Origin: Desulfosarcina alkanivorans
GTDB lineage: Bacteria > Desulfobacterota > Desulfobacteria > Desulfobacterales > Desulfosarcinaceae
Reading direction: 5' to 3'
Length of the DNA stretch: 64,000 nucleotides
Assembly (NCBI RefSeq): GCF_009688945.1
Contig: NZ_AP021874.1
Span: forward strand, 6,696,001-6,760,000
In this document: positions 8,822 through 17,048 of the stretch, one piece after another
Position numbering within the stretch: the stretch's first letter is position 1
Layout of the letters: every line of letters starts with the position of its first letter
Made by a program: the position numbers and the translations under genes
The notes under the pieces: generated by a model
What the model saw: the letters and a program-made list of their open reading frames with translations, nothing else
Told to the model about the DNA's origin: nothing
The model's database searches: none

Positions 8822-9790
8822 ATGACCAAACGTTTTGTCTCTGAGCTTGTGGCCGGCAGCGCCATTGACGAGGTGTTTCTGCTGGCCCAGCGCAACATGG
8901 CCCATAAAAAGGACGGCAATCCTTTTTTGAATGTGACCCTGTCAGACCGCACCGGCCAGGTCAAAGGGGTGGTGTGGGACCAGGTGGAGCGCATCGTTGC
9001 GGCAGTTGCCGAGGGAGACTTCGTCCATGTTCGGGCGCAGGTGAGCGAATACCGGGGCAGCCTTCAGGTGGTCGTCAAGGACATGGTCCGGGTGCCTCCG
9101 GAACAGGTGGATGTCGACGATTTCCTGGAGGCCACGACCCGCGATGTGGGCAAGATGCTGGCGCGGCTCAAGGAGATGACCGGCCGGATGAAAACGCCCT
9201 GTCTGAAGGCCCTGTTCGATGCATTCTGGGCCGATGACGCGTTCGTGGCCGCCTACGTCCGGGCGCCTGCCGCCAAGCTCATGCACCATGCTTACATCGG
9301 CGGGCTTCTGGAACACACCCTCTCCATGGCCGTTTTGTCGGAAATGATAGCCGGCCACTACAGCGGTGTGGACCGTGACCTGCTGCTGGCCGGGGTGATC
9401 CTCCACGACGTGGGCAAGACCCGGGAACTGGAATACACCCGCAGCATCGACTACTCCGATGAAGGCCGCCTGCTCAGCCACATCATCATCGGCCTGTCCA
9501 TGCTGGATGAAAAACTCAAACAGGTACCGGATTTCCCGGAGCTTCAGGCGCAACTGCTCAAGCACATGATCGTCAGTCATCACGGTACCCGGGCCTTTGG
9601 CTCCCCCGAACCGCCCAAGACCATCGAGGCGGTCCTGCTCAATTTTATCGACGAGATGGATTCACGGGTCAACAGCATCCGCGAATATGTGGCCAAAGAC
9701 CCGTCGGACGGATCGTGGACGCCCTATCATCGCCTGCTGGAGCGCCATTTTTACAAGGGGCCCAGGGTGAGCGATTCGCCGGAAGGCTGA
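8822..9790 (+). CDS. YhaM-like 3'-5' exoribonuclease (OB fold + HD domain)
   Basis: A 322-residue protein with an N-terminal OB fold (FLNVTLSDRTGQVKGVVWDQ) and a central HD phosphohydrolase domain. HD ligands are visible in HHAYIGGLLEHTLSM and in ILHDVGK, followed by HIIIG and HMIVSHHG. This architecture matches the YhaM/CBF1 family, which degrades RNA or single-stranded DNA from the 3' end. The start is the ATG at 8822, with GGAG nine bases upstream; an open frame back to 8711 overlaps surE and is unlikely to be used. The pairing with surE suggests a nucleotide or RNA turnover role, but that is inference. Confidence 0.85.
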   Translation: MTKRFVSELVAGSAIDEVFLLAQRNMAHKKDGNPFLNVTLSDRTGQVKGVVWDQVERIVAAVAEGDFVHVRAQVSEYRGSLQVVVKDMVRVPPEQVDVDDFLEATTRDVGKMLARLKEMTGRMKTPCLKALFDAFWADDAFVAAYVRAPAAKLMHHAYIGGLLEHTLSMAVLSEMIAGHYSGVDRDLLLAGVILHDVGKTRELEYTRSIDYSDEGRLLSHIIIGLSMLDEKLKQVPDFPELQAQLLKHMIVSHHGTRAFGSPEPPKTIEAVLLNFIDEMDSRVNSIREYVAKDPSDGSWTPYHRLLERHFYKGPRVSDSPEG

Positions 9791-9798
9791 CAGGCCTT

Positions 9799-9936
9799 TT
9801 TAATTGTTAATGGTTGTATTCCGGCTGTTTTTGGGAAGATAGAATACCTTCATTCAAAATCAAGAATTTATAATTCATAATTGGATTCCCGTTGATAGTT
9901 ACGCGCATCAATGAATCCGGTGACATTGATTATTGG
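9799..9936. repeat. Intergenic repeat, copy 1
   Basis: An AT-rich stretch unlike the GC-rich flanks. It aligns over about 130 bp with 10648-10774, sharing in order TTAATT, ATGG-GTATT, AGAAT-CCTTCATTCAA, AAGAATT, AATTGGA-CCC, ATCAATGA and CCGG. The two copies are direct repeats flanking tmk. Words such as TTGAAT/ATTCAA recur on both strands, so each copy could form a hairpin. Confidence 0.65.
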
Positions 9937-9966
9937 AACTTAATTCCGAAATGAAAAAATCCGGTT

Positions 9967-10608
9967 ATGTTCATCACTCTTGAAGGCATCGAAGGGTCCG
10001 GAAAAACGACCCAGATGCGGACGATTGCCCGATGGCTGACAACCGCCGGTCGGGATTTTTTGACCACCCGAGAGCCCGGAGGCACGCCCATCGGAACCCA
10101 GATCCGTTCCGTTCTGCTTAACCCGGAAAACAGGGACCTGGCGCCCATGGCCGAGCTGCTGCTCTACGTGGCGGACCGGGTCCAGCACCTGGAAACGGCA
10201 GTCCGCCCGGCCCTGGCGGCCGGCAAAGTGGTGGTCTGTGACCGCTACTTCGACGCCACCCTGGTCTACCAGGGCTATGCCCGGGGCCTGGACCGGGACA
10301 CGATACACGAACTGCACCGGCTGGCCTGCGGCGGCTTGACGCCCGACCTGACGCTTCTTTTGGATCTGGAGCCCGGAGCCGGACTGGCCCGTGCCTGGCG
10401 CCGGATCCACGCCGATACCGCCCACGCACAGGAATCCCGCTTTGAAAAGGAGCAGCTGGATTTCCATCAGCGGGTGAGGGCCGGTTACCTGGACCTGGCC
10501 GGCCTCCAGCCGCAGCGATTTGTCATCATCGACGCCGCCCTTGACGAAACGGCAGTCGGCGTGCAGATCGAGGCCGCGCTGGCAGCGCATGTGACGGGTC
10601 GGCAGTGA
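9967..10608 (+). CDS. tmk: Thymidylate kinase
   Basis: Phosphorylates dTMP to dTDP. The 213-residue protein starts MFITLEGIEGSGKTTQ, giving a P-loop at residues 7-14. Next comes the DR-containing substrate site (TTREPGGTPIG), then CDRYFDATLVYQGYARGLD, which matches the family DRY motif. The lid region is short, and the Arg in the P-loop of some families is absent. The gene is isolated between two copies of an intergenic repeat rather than next to holB, its usual neighbour. Length and motifs are complete. Confidence 0.94.
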   Translation: MFITLEGIEGSGKTTQMRTIARWLTTAGRDFLTTREPGGTPIGTQIRSVLLNPENRDLAPMAELLLYVADRVQHLETAVRPALAAGKVVVCDRYFDATLVYQGYARGLDRDTIHELHRLACGGLTPDLTLLLDLEPGAGLARAWRRIHADTAHAQESRFEKEQLDFHQRVRAGYLDLAGLQPQRFVIIDAALDETAVGVQIEAALAAHVTGRQ

Positions 10609-10647
10609 ATGCCCGAATGACCGGCGATAATTTTAAATGTTGAATCC

Positions 10648-10774
10648 TTAATTTAAAATGGACGTATTGGGCCTGTTGAAACGACAGAATGCCTTCATTC
10701 AACATTAAGAATTCAAAATTGGAACCCCATTGGCATTTGTGTGTATCAATGAGCCCGGCGGCATCGTCTGTTGG
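10648..10774. repeat. Intergenic repeat, copy 2
   Basis: Second copy of the element at 9799-9936, in the same orientation, between tmk and the cysteine synthase/CysRS fusion. The shared core CCTTCATTCAA followed by AAGAATT and AATTGGA is at about 10692-10722. No open reading frame is supported in it. It looks like a small dispersed intergenic element rather than a gene. Confidence 0.65.
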
Positions 10775-10818
10775 CATGTCGCTCCGTTTTTTTCCCATCG
10801 CAGACGGATATCAGTGTC

Positions 10819-13101
10819 ATGAGCCCCAGCATCCTCAATCATATCGGCAATACCCCCCTGGTGGAAATCCGGCGGTTGAACCCCAATCCGAATGTGCGCA
10901 TACTGGCCAAACTGGAGTATCTCAATCCCGGCGGGTCCATCAAGGACCGGCCGGCCCTGTCCATGATCGAGGACGGGGAACGGTCGGGTGAACTGAAACC
11001 GGGCAAGACGGTGATCGAAGCCACCAGCGGCAACACGGGCATCGGCCTGGCCATGGTCTGCTCGGTCAAGGGCTACCCTTTGCTGCTGGCCATGAGCGAA
11101 GCGGCCAGTGTGGAGCGGCAGAAGATTCTCAGGGCGCGCGGTGCCGAAATCCTGCTCACGCCCGGCCACCTGGGAACCGATGGCGCCATCGAGGAGGTGT
11201 ACCGCCTGGCGCGGGAAAACCCCGACACCTATTTCATGACCGACCAGTACAACAACCCGGCCAACTGGAAGGCCCATTACCATGGCACCGCGGTGGAGAT
11301 GTGGGAACAGACCGGCGGGACGATGACCCATCTGGTGGCCACCATGGGCACCTCGGGAACCCTGATGGGGTTGTCCCGGCGGTTAAAGGAATTCAGCCCC
11401 CGGATCCGGATTGTCGGTGTGGAACCCTACCTTGGGCACCGCCTTCAGGGGCTTAAAAATATGAAGGAGGCCTACCAGCCGGAACTGTTCGACAAACACC
11501 TGCTGGACGAGAAGGTCAACGTCGAGGATGAACCGGCGTTCGAGATGACCCGGCGCCTGGCCAGGGAAGAGGGCCTCATGGTGGGCATGAGCAGCGGGGC
11601 TGCCCTGGTGGTGGCCGTCGATATTGCCCGAAACCTCGATCAGGGGACGCTGGTGGTGGTGTTCCCCGACGGCGGTGAACGCTACCTTTCCACAACGTTG
11701 TTTGCCGTCCAGGAGAAGATCGATCTCCAATTGTTCAATACCATGACGCGCAAGAAAGAGCGCTTTCTGCCGGTGAACCCCGGAAAGGTATCCATGTACG
11801 CCTGCGGGCCCACCGCCCATGCGCGAATGCACGTGGGGGAGGGGCGCCGTTTCATTTTTTCGGACCTGCTGGCCCGCTACCTGGCCTTCCGGGGGTACGC
11901 GGTCAAGCAGGTGATGAACATCACCGATCTGGACGACAAAACCATCGAGGGGTCGCAGCAGGCCGGCATGTCCCTGAAAGACTATACGGGCATGCACATC
12001 GATGCCTTCCATGAGGATCTTCGCACCCTGGGCATTCAACCGGCCGACCACTACCCCAGGGCCAGCGAGCACGCCGACGAGATGGTCAGCCTGGCCGACC
12101 GGCTGGTCAAGAAAGGTTATGCTTACGAAAAGCTGCGCTCGATTTATTTCGACATTTCGCGTTTCAAGGCCTACGGTCGGCTGTCGGGCGTCGATCTGAA
12201 CAAAATCCGCCTCGGCGCAACCGTGGACCTGGAAGAGTATGAAAAGGACAATCCCCGTGATTTTACCCTGCTCAAGCGGACCCGGCTGTCGGAACTCAAG
12301 CGGGGCATCTTCACCCGGACCGACTGGGGCAACATGCGCCCATCCTGGCACCTGCAGTGTGCGGCCATGTCCATGCGCTATCTGGGGGATTATTATGATA
12401 TTCATTGCGCCGGCCGGGAACTGGTTTTCCCCCATCACGAAAATGAAATCGCCATTGCCGGTGCCCTGACGGGAAAAACCCTGGCCAAATACTGGATCCA
12501 CTGTGACCGTGTGCTGGTGGACGGTAAGAAGGTGGATGAAAAGGGCGACGCCCTGACCATCCAGGATCTGCTGGACATGGGGTATACGGGGCGGGAAATC
12601 CGCTTCTGGCTGCTTTCGGTCAATTACCGCAAGCCGGTCCTGTTTTCCGAAGCGCGTCTGGACCGGGTGCGCAAGACACTGGCGCGACTGGATGCCTGCA
12701 TTCGCGCCCTCAAAAATGTCCGCCAGGGGAACCCTTACCCGGAACTGGATCAGCTGTGCTACGATATCAAAAACGGTTTTACCACGGCCATGGACGACGA
12801 CCTGAACATTTCTGCCGGCCTGGCGGCCCTGTTCGCCGTGGTCAAGCGTATCAACACGCTGATATTAAACGGTGACCTCGATCGTGCCGGCGCCCGGAAA
12901 GTGCTGGACACGCTGGCTGGCATCAACGCGGTGCTGAACCTGTTCGATTTTGAAGATGAAGCCCGGGACCCGGCCGTTCAGGACCTCATGGCCCGGCGCA
13001 CCCGTGCACGGCAGGCCAGGGACTGGGCCCTTGCGGACCGGTTGCGTGATCAGTTGCTGGCCAAGGGGGTGGTTCCCCGTGATGAGAAAGCAGACGAATA
13101 G
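10819..13101 (+). CDS. Cysteine synthase fused to a CysRS-like domain
   Basis: One 760-residue frame joins two enzymes. Residues 1 to ~300 are a PLP-dependent O-acetylserine sulfhydrylase-like domain: NTPLVEI, NPGGSIKDRPA with the PLP lysine at residue 42, SGNTG at 70-74 and GMSSGAA near the end. Residues ~305-760 are cysteinyl-tRNA synthetase-like. The four zinc ligands of E. coli CysRS are kept (Cys329, Cys514, His539, Glu543), as are the FPHHENE segment and a C-terminal helical domain. The HIGH motif reads HVGE (338-341). The KMSKS loop is lost: its place reads KKVDEKGD (570-577). tRNA charging is therefore doubtful or altered. I use the ATG at 10819, which fits the usual start of the cysteine synthase domain. 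No second cysS is in the window. Confidence 0.88.
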   Translation: MSPSILNHIGNTPLVEIRRLNPNPNVRILAKLEYLNPGGSIKDRPALSMIEDGERSGELKPGKTVIEATSGNTGIGLAMVCSVKGYPLLLAMSEAASVERQKILRARGAEILLTPGHLGTDGAIEEVYRLARENPDTYFMTDQYNNPANWKAHYHGTAVEMWEQTGGTMTHLVATMGTSGTLMGLSRRLKEFSPRIRIVGVEPYLGHRLQGLKNMKEAYQPELFDKHLLDEKVNVEDEPAFEMTRRLAREEGLMVGMSSGAALVVAVDIARNLDQGTLVVVFPDGGERYLSTTLFAVQEKIDLQLFNTMTRKKERFLPVNPGKVSMYACGPTAHARMHVGEGRRFIFSDLLARYLAFRGYAVKQVMNITDLDDKTIEGSQQAGMSLKDYTGMHIDAFHEDLRTLGIQPADHYPRASEHADEMVSLADRLVKKGYAYEKLRSIYFDISRFKAYGRLSGVDLNKIRLGATVDLEEYEKDNPRDFTLLKRTRLSELKRGIFTRTDWGNMRPSWHLQCAAMSMRYLGDYYDIHCAGRELVFPHHENEIAIAGALTGKTLAKYWIHCDRVLVDGKKVDEKGDALTIQDLLDMGYTGREIRFWLLSVNYRKPVLFSEARLDRVRKTLARLDACIRALKNVRQGNPYPELDQLCYDIKNGFTTAMDDDLNISAGLAALFAVVKRINTLILNGDLDRAGARKVLDTLAGINAVLNLFDFEDEARDPAVQDLMARRTRARQARDWALADRLRDQLLAKGVVPRDEKADE

Positions 13102-13150
13102 TTGAACGATGCCCGTTCCTGACAGACAAAGAAAATTTAGGGAGATCCCA

Positions 13151-14146
13151 ATGACCCCAGCATACATGCCTTTTACCTACCTGTCGGAGTCCACGGCCCG
13201 CCTGCTGGCCGGCCTGGTGGGGCCCATTGTCGTATATCAGCCGTCCCCGAAAGGCATTTCCGACGGCCTGAGCGTCCTCGCATCCCGGGGGGTCGTCGAT
13301 ATCCGGACACCGATCGTCGACGATGATGACCGGGTGCGCGCCGCCCTGGCGGAATTCACGGACTGGGCCCGGCAGAACCCGGGAGCGTCGACCCCGGGTG
13401 CCGGTTATTTCGGCGCCCGTCAGGGGCAGATTCCTTTTTTCGATGAAACCACCATCAACCGGATTCGCAGCGACATCCAGCGGTATCATTCTGCGGATCC
13501 CCTGGCGGACGCATCGGAGGCGGGGTTCAGCGCCCGGCTGTTCCTGGCCGTGGCCCAGGAGAACGACTCTGCCGCCGACCACCTCGATCAGGACCTCAGC
13601 CGGGTCGACGCACTGGAGAAGGATTTTCTGGATGCCATGAAGGATGCCGACGATGCGGCATTCAACCGCAAGGCATACGCTGGGACGCTCTGGCGTGAGG
13701 ATCCCGGAGCCAAGCTGACCGGGCAGCGCATTCGCGCCTGGTCCAGTCTTGCCGTGGCCGACAGCGTGCTGCCCGACCTGCTGGTTACCACCAGCAGGTC
13801 GGTAATGGAGACCCTGATGGACATCCATGGCGAAACCCTCGATCTCCAACGGCTGGGTGATGCGCGACTTTCCGTTCCGCCTGCCGATGCACCATCGGTA
13901 ATGGGCCGGCTGCTGGCTGACCTGGCCACCCAGGCCACCCTGTCACCCGCTGATTTAACGCCCATTTCAGCCCCGGCCGCCGATTTGCCTTCCGAACCGG
14001 CCGTCACCGTCACCCTATTCGGCGCCGGGAATCATTCGCCGGCGGCCGTCCTGGGCCGGATGGCCCCTGCCGCCGCCGCTTCACCCCGGGAGGATGGCAC
14101 CCCGGGACCGATCCGCCACACCCTGTTTCTGCTGGTGGAACGTTGA
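13151..14146 (+). CDS. Conserved-looking protein of unknown function
   Basis: A 331-residue soluble protein with no signal peptide or membrane segment and no motif I recognise. It opens MTPAYMPFTYLSES, has an acidic, helix-rich middle (about residues 110-200) and a Pro/Ala-rich end. The start is the ATG at 13151, preceded by AGGGAG at a good distance. It follows the cysteine synthase/CysRS fusion by 49 bp and is probably co-transcribed. GC-rich codon use matches the neighbours, and the frame is long and clean, which supports a real gene. No function is proposed. Confidence 0.75.
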   Translation: MTPAYMPFTYLSESTARLLAGLVGPIVVYQPSPKGISDGLSVLASRGVVDIRTPIVDDDDRVRAALAEFTDWARQNPGASTPGAGYFGARQGQIPFFDETTINRIRSDIQRYHSADPLADASEAGFSARLFLAVAQENDSAADHLDQDLSRVDALEKDFLDAMKDADDAAFNRKAYAGTLWREDPGAKLTGQRIRAWSSLAVADSVLPDLLVTTSRSVMETLMDIHGETLDLQRLGDARLSVPPADAPSVMGRLLADLATQATLSPADLTPISAPAADLPSEPAVTVTLFGAGNHSPAAVLGRMAPAAAASPREDGTPGPIRHTLFLLVER

Positions 14147-14188
14147 TGCCGGGGCTGGTGACGCGGGTGCGGGGTTGCTGTCCCCAAG

Positions 14189-14246
14189 CCCTGTGGCGGC
14201 CCGCCAAAGAAAATAACAAAACCCATGACCCACCCTGTGGCGGCCC
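14189..14246 (+). repeat. Short direct repeat
   Basis: The 14-mer CCCTGTGGCGGCCC occurs at 14189-14202 and again at 14233-14246, in the gap before the ferredoxin gene. Only two copies are present and nothing resembling a cas gene is near, so it is not a CRISPR. Confidence 0.6.
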
Positions 14247-14337
14247 TCGGTGGCCTGCCACGGGAAGGTTATAAAAGCCCATTTGACGGGGATTTGCGGG
14301 CTGTCGGCCTGGGCGCCGAAAAAAACGGTTTCAACGC

Positions 14338-14364
14338 TTGACTGGGTCTATTATTTGGTATAAG
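14338..14364 (+). promoter_or_regulatory. Candidate ferredoxin promoter
   Basis: TTGACT (14338-14343) and TATAAG (14359-14364) are separated by 15 bp. The spacing is short, but the site is AT-rich within a GC-rich gap and is 78 bp upstream of the ferredoxin start. Confidence 0.4.
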
Positions 14365-14441
14365 CCCTTTTCCATAAAAGCAAAAAAGATGTTGGTAATT
14401 GGATCAACACGAATTGAACCTATTGAAAGGAGGCTTGTAAA

Positions 14442-14630
14442 ATGGCTTTTATCCCGACCGTTGATGAAGCAAAATGCGTTGGCTGTGAAGAATGCGTCGA
14501 TGTTTGCCCCGTGGAAGTGTTCGAAATGCAGGATGAAAAATCCGTTCCGGTCAACGCGGAAGAGTGCCTCGGCTGCGAAAGCTGCGTGGAAGTGTGCGAA
14601 GAGAGCGCCATCACCGTCGAAGAAACCTAA
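14442..14630 (+). CDS. Small 2[4Fe-4S] ferredoxin
   Basis: A 62-residue electron carrier. Two cluster motifs are visible, CVGCEECVDVCP and CLGCESCVEVCEE; the second lacks the proline that usually follows the last cysteine. The protein is acidic, as is normal for bacterial ferredoxins. A strong ribosome-binding site (AAAGGAGG) lies 10 bases before the ATG, and a good terminator follows, so the gene is a monocistronic and probably highly expressed unit. Its redox partner is not shown by the context. Confidence 0.95.
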   Translation: MAFIPTVDEAKCVGCEECVDVCPVEVFEMQDEKSVPVNAEECLGCESCVEVCEESAITVEET

Positions 14631-14655
14631 TTCTCTGCGGAATTAAAGTTGGTTT

Positions 14656-14688
14656 ACCCCCGTCGGATGCTTCTGCCGGGGGTTTTTT
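14656..14688 (+). terminator. Rho-independent terminator after ferredoxin
   Basis: CCCCC (14657-14661) pairs with GGGGG (14678-14682), extended by a G-C pair inside and A-T outside, followed directly by six T residues. It is 26 bp after the ferredoxin stop. Confidence 0.8.
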
Positions 14689-14773
14689 GTTTTCCATGCC
14701 TACCGCCTTCCGACGTCAGTCGTCCGCTTTCTGATTTCCGGGCACGATCCCGCCGGATTGTGAAAGGGAGCCC

Positions 14774-15286
14774 ATGAACCGCTATCGGATTGTCGAAACC
14801 GCCTTTGGTCACGCTGCCCTGGCTTTTTCCGTCGAGCCGTTCAGGCTTTTGGAGGTCAAACTGCCCCAGGCCGACATCGATTCGCTCTGCCAGCCTTTCG
14901 ATTCGCTCTGCTGGCAGATCGACGCTCACCATCCGGCGGTTGCGTCCATCGCGGCGAGCCTGATCCGTTATTTCGACGGTGAACCGATCGATATTCCCTG
15001 GCCGGTGATGGACTTCTCCCGTTTCACCCCTTCCCAGCAGGCCGTATACCGCACCGTGGCCACCATCCCCTATGGCGAAACCGCCTCATACGGCCAGGTG
15101 GCCCGCATGGCCGGCTTCCCCCGTGCCGCCCGGTTCGTGGGCACCACCATGGCCAACAACCGGTACCCGGTTTTTATTCCCTGTCACCGGGTGATCAGAA
15201 GCGATGGATCTCCCGGTGGTTTCGGCGGCGGGGAGCCGCTGAAGAAACGAATGCTGGCCTTGGAATCTGAATCCGCCGCCGGGTAG
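14774..15286 (+). CDS. ogt: Methylated-DNA--protein-cysteine methyltransferase
   Basis: Removes O6-alkyl groups from guanine by a suicidal transfer to its own cysteine. The 170-residue protein has the active-site motif IPCHRVI, and before it the helix-turn-helix with YGQVARMAG and the arginine-finger region (AARFVGTTMANNRYP). The N-terminal domain is short and divergent, as in Ogt. A GGGAG Shine-Dalgarno precedes the ATG. It stands alone between the ferredoxin terminator and a long gap. No Ada-type regulator is nearby, so inducibility is not supported. Confidence 0.93.
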   Translation: MNRYRIVETAFGHAALAFSVEPFRLLEVKLPQADIDSLCQPFDSLCWQIDAHHPAVASIAASLIRYFDGEPIDIPWPVMDFSRFTPSQQAVYRTVATIPYGETASYGQVARMAGFPRAARFVGTTMANNRYPVFIPCHRVIRSDGSPGGFGGGEPLKKRMLALESESAAG

Positions 15287-15762
15287 AAAATCATTGGAAG
15301 CATTCCTGGAAAAAGGTCTCTCCGGTGAAATGCGTTGATCCCGATCCTAATCCGAAAGGCGGTCGGATGAGAAAAATCTTGACAGCGCCCTGCTGTGCGA
15401 AATAGTAATGCCGCAATCTCACAATCAGGTGAAAAAGGTTTTTATGTTTCGAAAATCAACGGATATTGTGTCAATCGTTGCCGACAAGGGGACACCCCCG
15501 CCGGTGGTCGATTGCGCATAACCCTGCAATACGGAAAGCAAACGATTCCGTGTTAAAGACAGATCTGTTTTTCCGTTCTGTTGCCCAGCAGATTCCTGCC
15601 TGAACTGCCGTCGCTACACCTGCCCCCTCAGTCAGCAACGCTTCATCCCTTTAACACATCCACAAGCTGTTGAATGTGCCGATTGGCTGCGGGTCAAGTC
15701 CTCAGTGTCCTGCGTCAGCCGATACCGGCCTGAATGATGGAAAGAAAAAACGGAGGCGAACA
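15287..15762. other. Gene-free stretch before rsgA
   Basis: No coding region is supported in these 476 bases. A weak promoter-like pair, TTGACA at 15379-15384 and TAGTAA at 15403-15408 (18-bp spacing), points rightwards and could drive rsgA with a long leader. The rsgA frame is open from 15670, but the start with a good ribosome-binding site is at 15763. I see no riboswitch or RNA-gene signature. Confidence 0.4.
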
Positions 15763-16881
15763 ATGGGCACCAGGAAACGCACATGCGGGACAGGTGAAAA
15801 AGACAACAGCCTACATCTTTCGCGGATGGGGTGGAATTCCTATTTTCAGGCTCAGCTGCAAGGTTGCTGCAGCGATGATTTTCTTCCGGCCAGAGTGGTC
15901 GGGGTAAGCAAAAATTCCTTTCGTATCAGCAACGGAGAAGAAGAATGGCGCGCCGTCCTGGCCGGAAGGCTCATGCACCCCCCCCATGGACGGTATCCGG
16001 TTACGGGGGATTGGGTCCTTGCGGCCGACTCCGTGATCGTTAAGGTGCTGAACCGAACAAATGCGCTCTGCCGCGGCGCTTCGGGCACACATGGGAAACC
16101 GGATGCGCTGCCCAAAAGAGAGCAGGTCATTGCCGCCAACCTCGATACCGTGTTTGTCGTTTGCGGTCTGGACCGGGATTTTAACCTGCGCCGCATCGAA
16201 CGCTACCTGACGCTGGTATACAACTGCGGCCTGAATCCAGTCATCCTCCTGACCAAAGCGGATCTTCACCGGGATCCAATGCCTTTCGTCAGTGAACTTG
16301 AAACGGTTGCTTTCGGGGTTTCGATACACGTGGTATCCGGGCTGGATGGTAAGGGGTTGCTTCCGCTGGACGGATATCTGTCACCGGGGCAGACGGCGGC
16401 CATGGTGGGGTCTTCAGGTGCCGGCAAATCCACGCTGGTGAACCGACTCTACGGGAAAGCCATACAGGCAACGGGTTCTGTCAGTTTGCGTATCGGAAAA
16501 GGGACGCACACAACGACCGCCAGAGATCTGATTATGATGCCCCAGGGAGGAATGCTGATCGATAATCCCGGCCTGCGTGAAATCGCTTTCTGGAATGACG
16601 ACGGCGGGGTCCGTGCCGCCTTCCCGGAGATCGAAAACCTGGCCGGGGCATGCCGTTTTTCCAATTGCCGGCATATGCACGAACCCGGCTGTCGGGTCCT
16701 CCAGGCGATCGCTGCCGGTGAGATCCTGCAAGACAGACTGGACAGCTATCACAAGATGAAACGTGAACTGGCCTATCTCTCGCTCCGGCAGCAAAAGCGT
16801 GCCGACCGGGTGGAAAAGGAACAGTGGAAGGCGGTATCGCTGAAAATAAAGGCGCTCAAAAAAGAAAGGCGCAACCGGTGA
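15763..16881 (+). CDS. rsgA: Ribosome small subunit-dependent GTPase RsgA
   Basis: A circularly permuted GTPase that helps mature the 30S subunit. The 372-residue protein shows an N-terminal OB fold (ARVVGVSKNSFRI). The G motifs come in permuted order: G4 TKAD first, then the P-loop GSSGAGKST, then G3 as DNPG. The C-terminal zinc site follows as CRFSNCRHMHEPGC. The G2-like region reads GKGTHTTT. The start is the ATG at 15763, preceded by GGAGG seven bases away. The C-terminus is lysine/arginine-rich, consistent with rRNA contact. No partner gene is adjacent. Confidence 0.95.
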   Translation: MGTRKRTCGTGEKDNSLHLSRMGWNSYFQAQLQGCCSDDFLPARVVGVSKNSFRISNGEEEWRAVLAGRLMHPPHGRYPVTGDWVLAADSVIVKVLNRTNALCRGASGTHGKPDALPKREQVIAANLDTVFVVCGLDRDFNLRRIERYLTLVYNCGLNPVILLTKADLHRDPMPFVSELETVAFGVSIHVVSGLDGKGLLPLDGYLSPGQTAAMVGSSGAGKSTLVNRLYGKAIQATGSVSLRIGKGTHTTTARDLIMMPQGGMLIDNPGLREIAFWNDDGGVRAAFPEIENLAGACRFSNCRHMHEPGCRVLQAIAAGEILQDRLDSYHKMKRELAYLSLRQQKRADRVEKEQWKAVSLKIKALKKERRNR

Positions 16882-17048
16882 ACGCCCGCCCCGCAGGGCG
16901 AAAACCGTGAGTACATGCGGCACTGAACGACCTGCCGGCAGTGAAACGGGAAACGCTTCGCGCAGGGTCATGATTGAGCGGCTGTCCGGGGGAGGGGGCT
17001 TTTCCCGGCCAATGCCAGCGTCGACCGTCTGGATTGCGCCGCAGCGGC

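Noticed and set aside
14189..14246. Possible CRISPR array
   Set aside because: Only two 14-bp copies and no cas genes; kept as a simple direct repeat.
16887..16900. Terminator after rsgA
   Set aside because: The CGCCC/GGGCG hairpin has only five pairs and no T tract.
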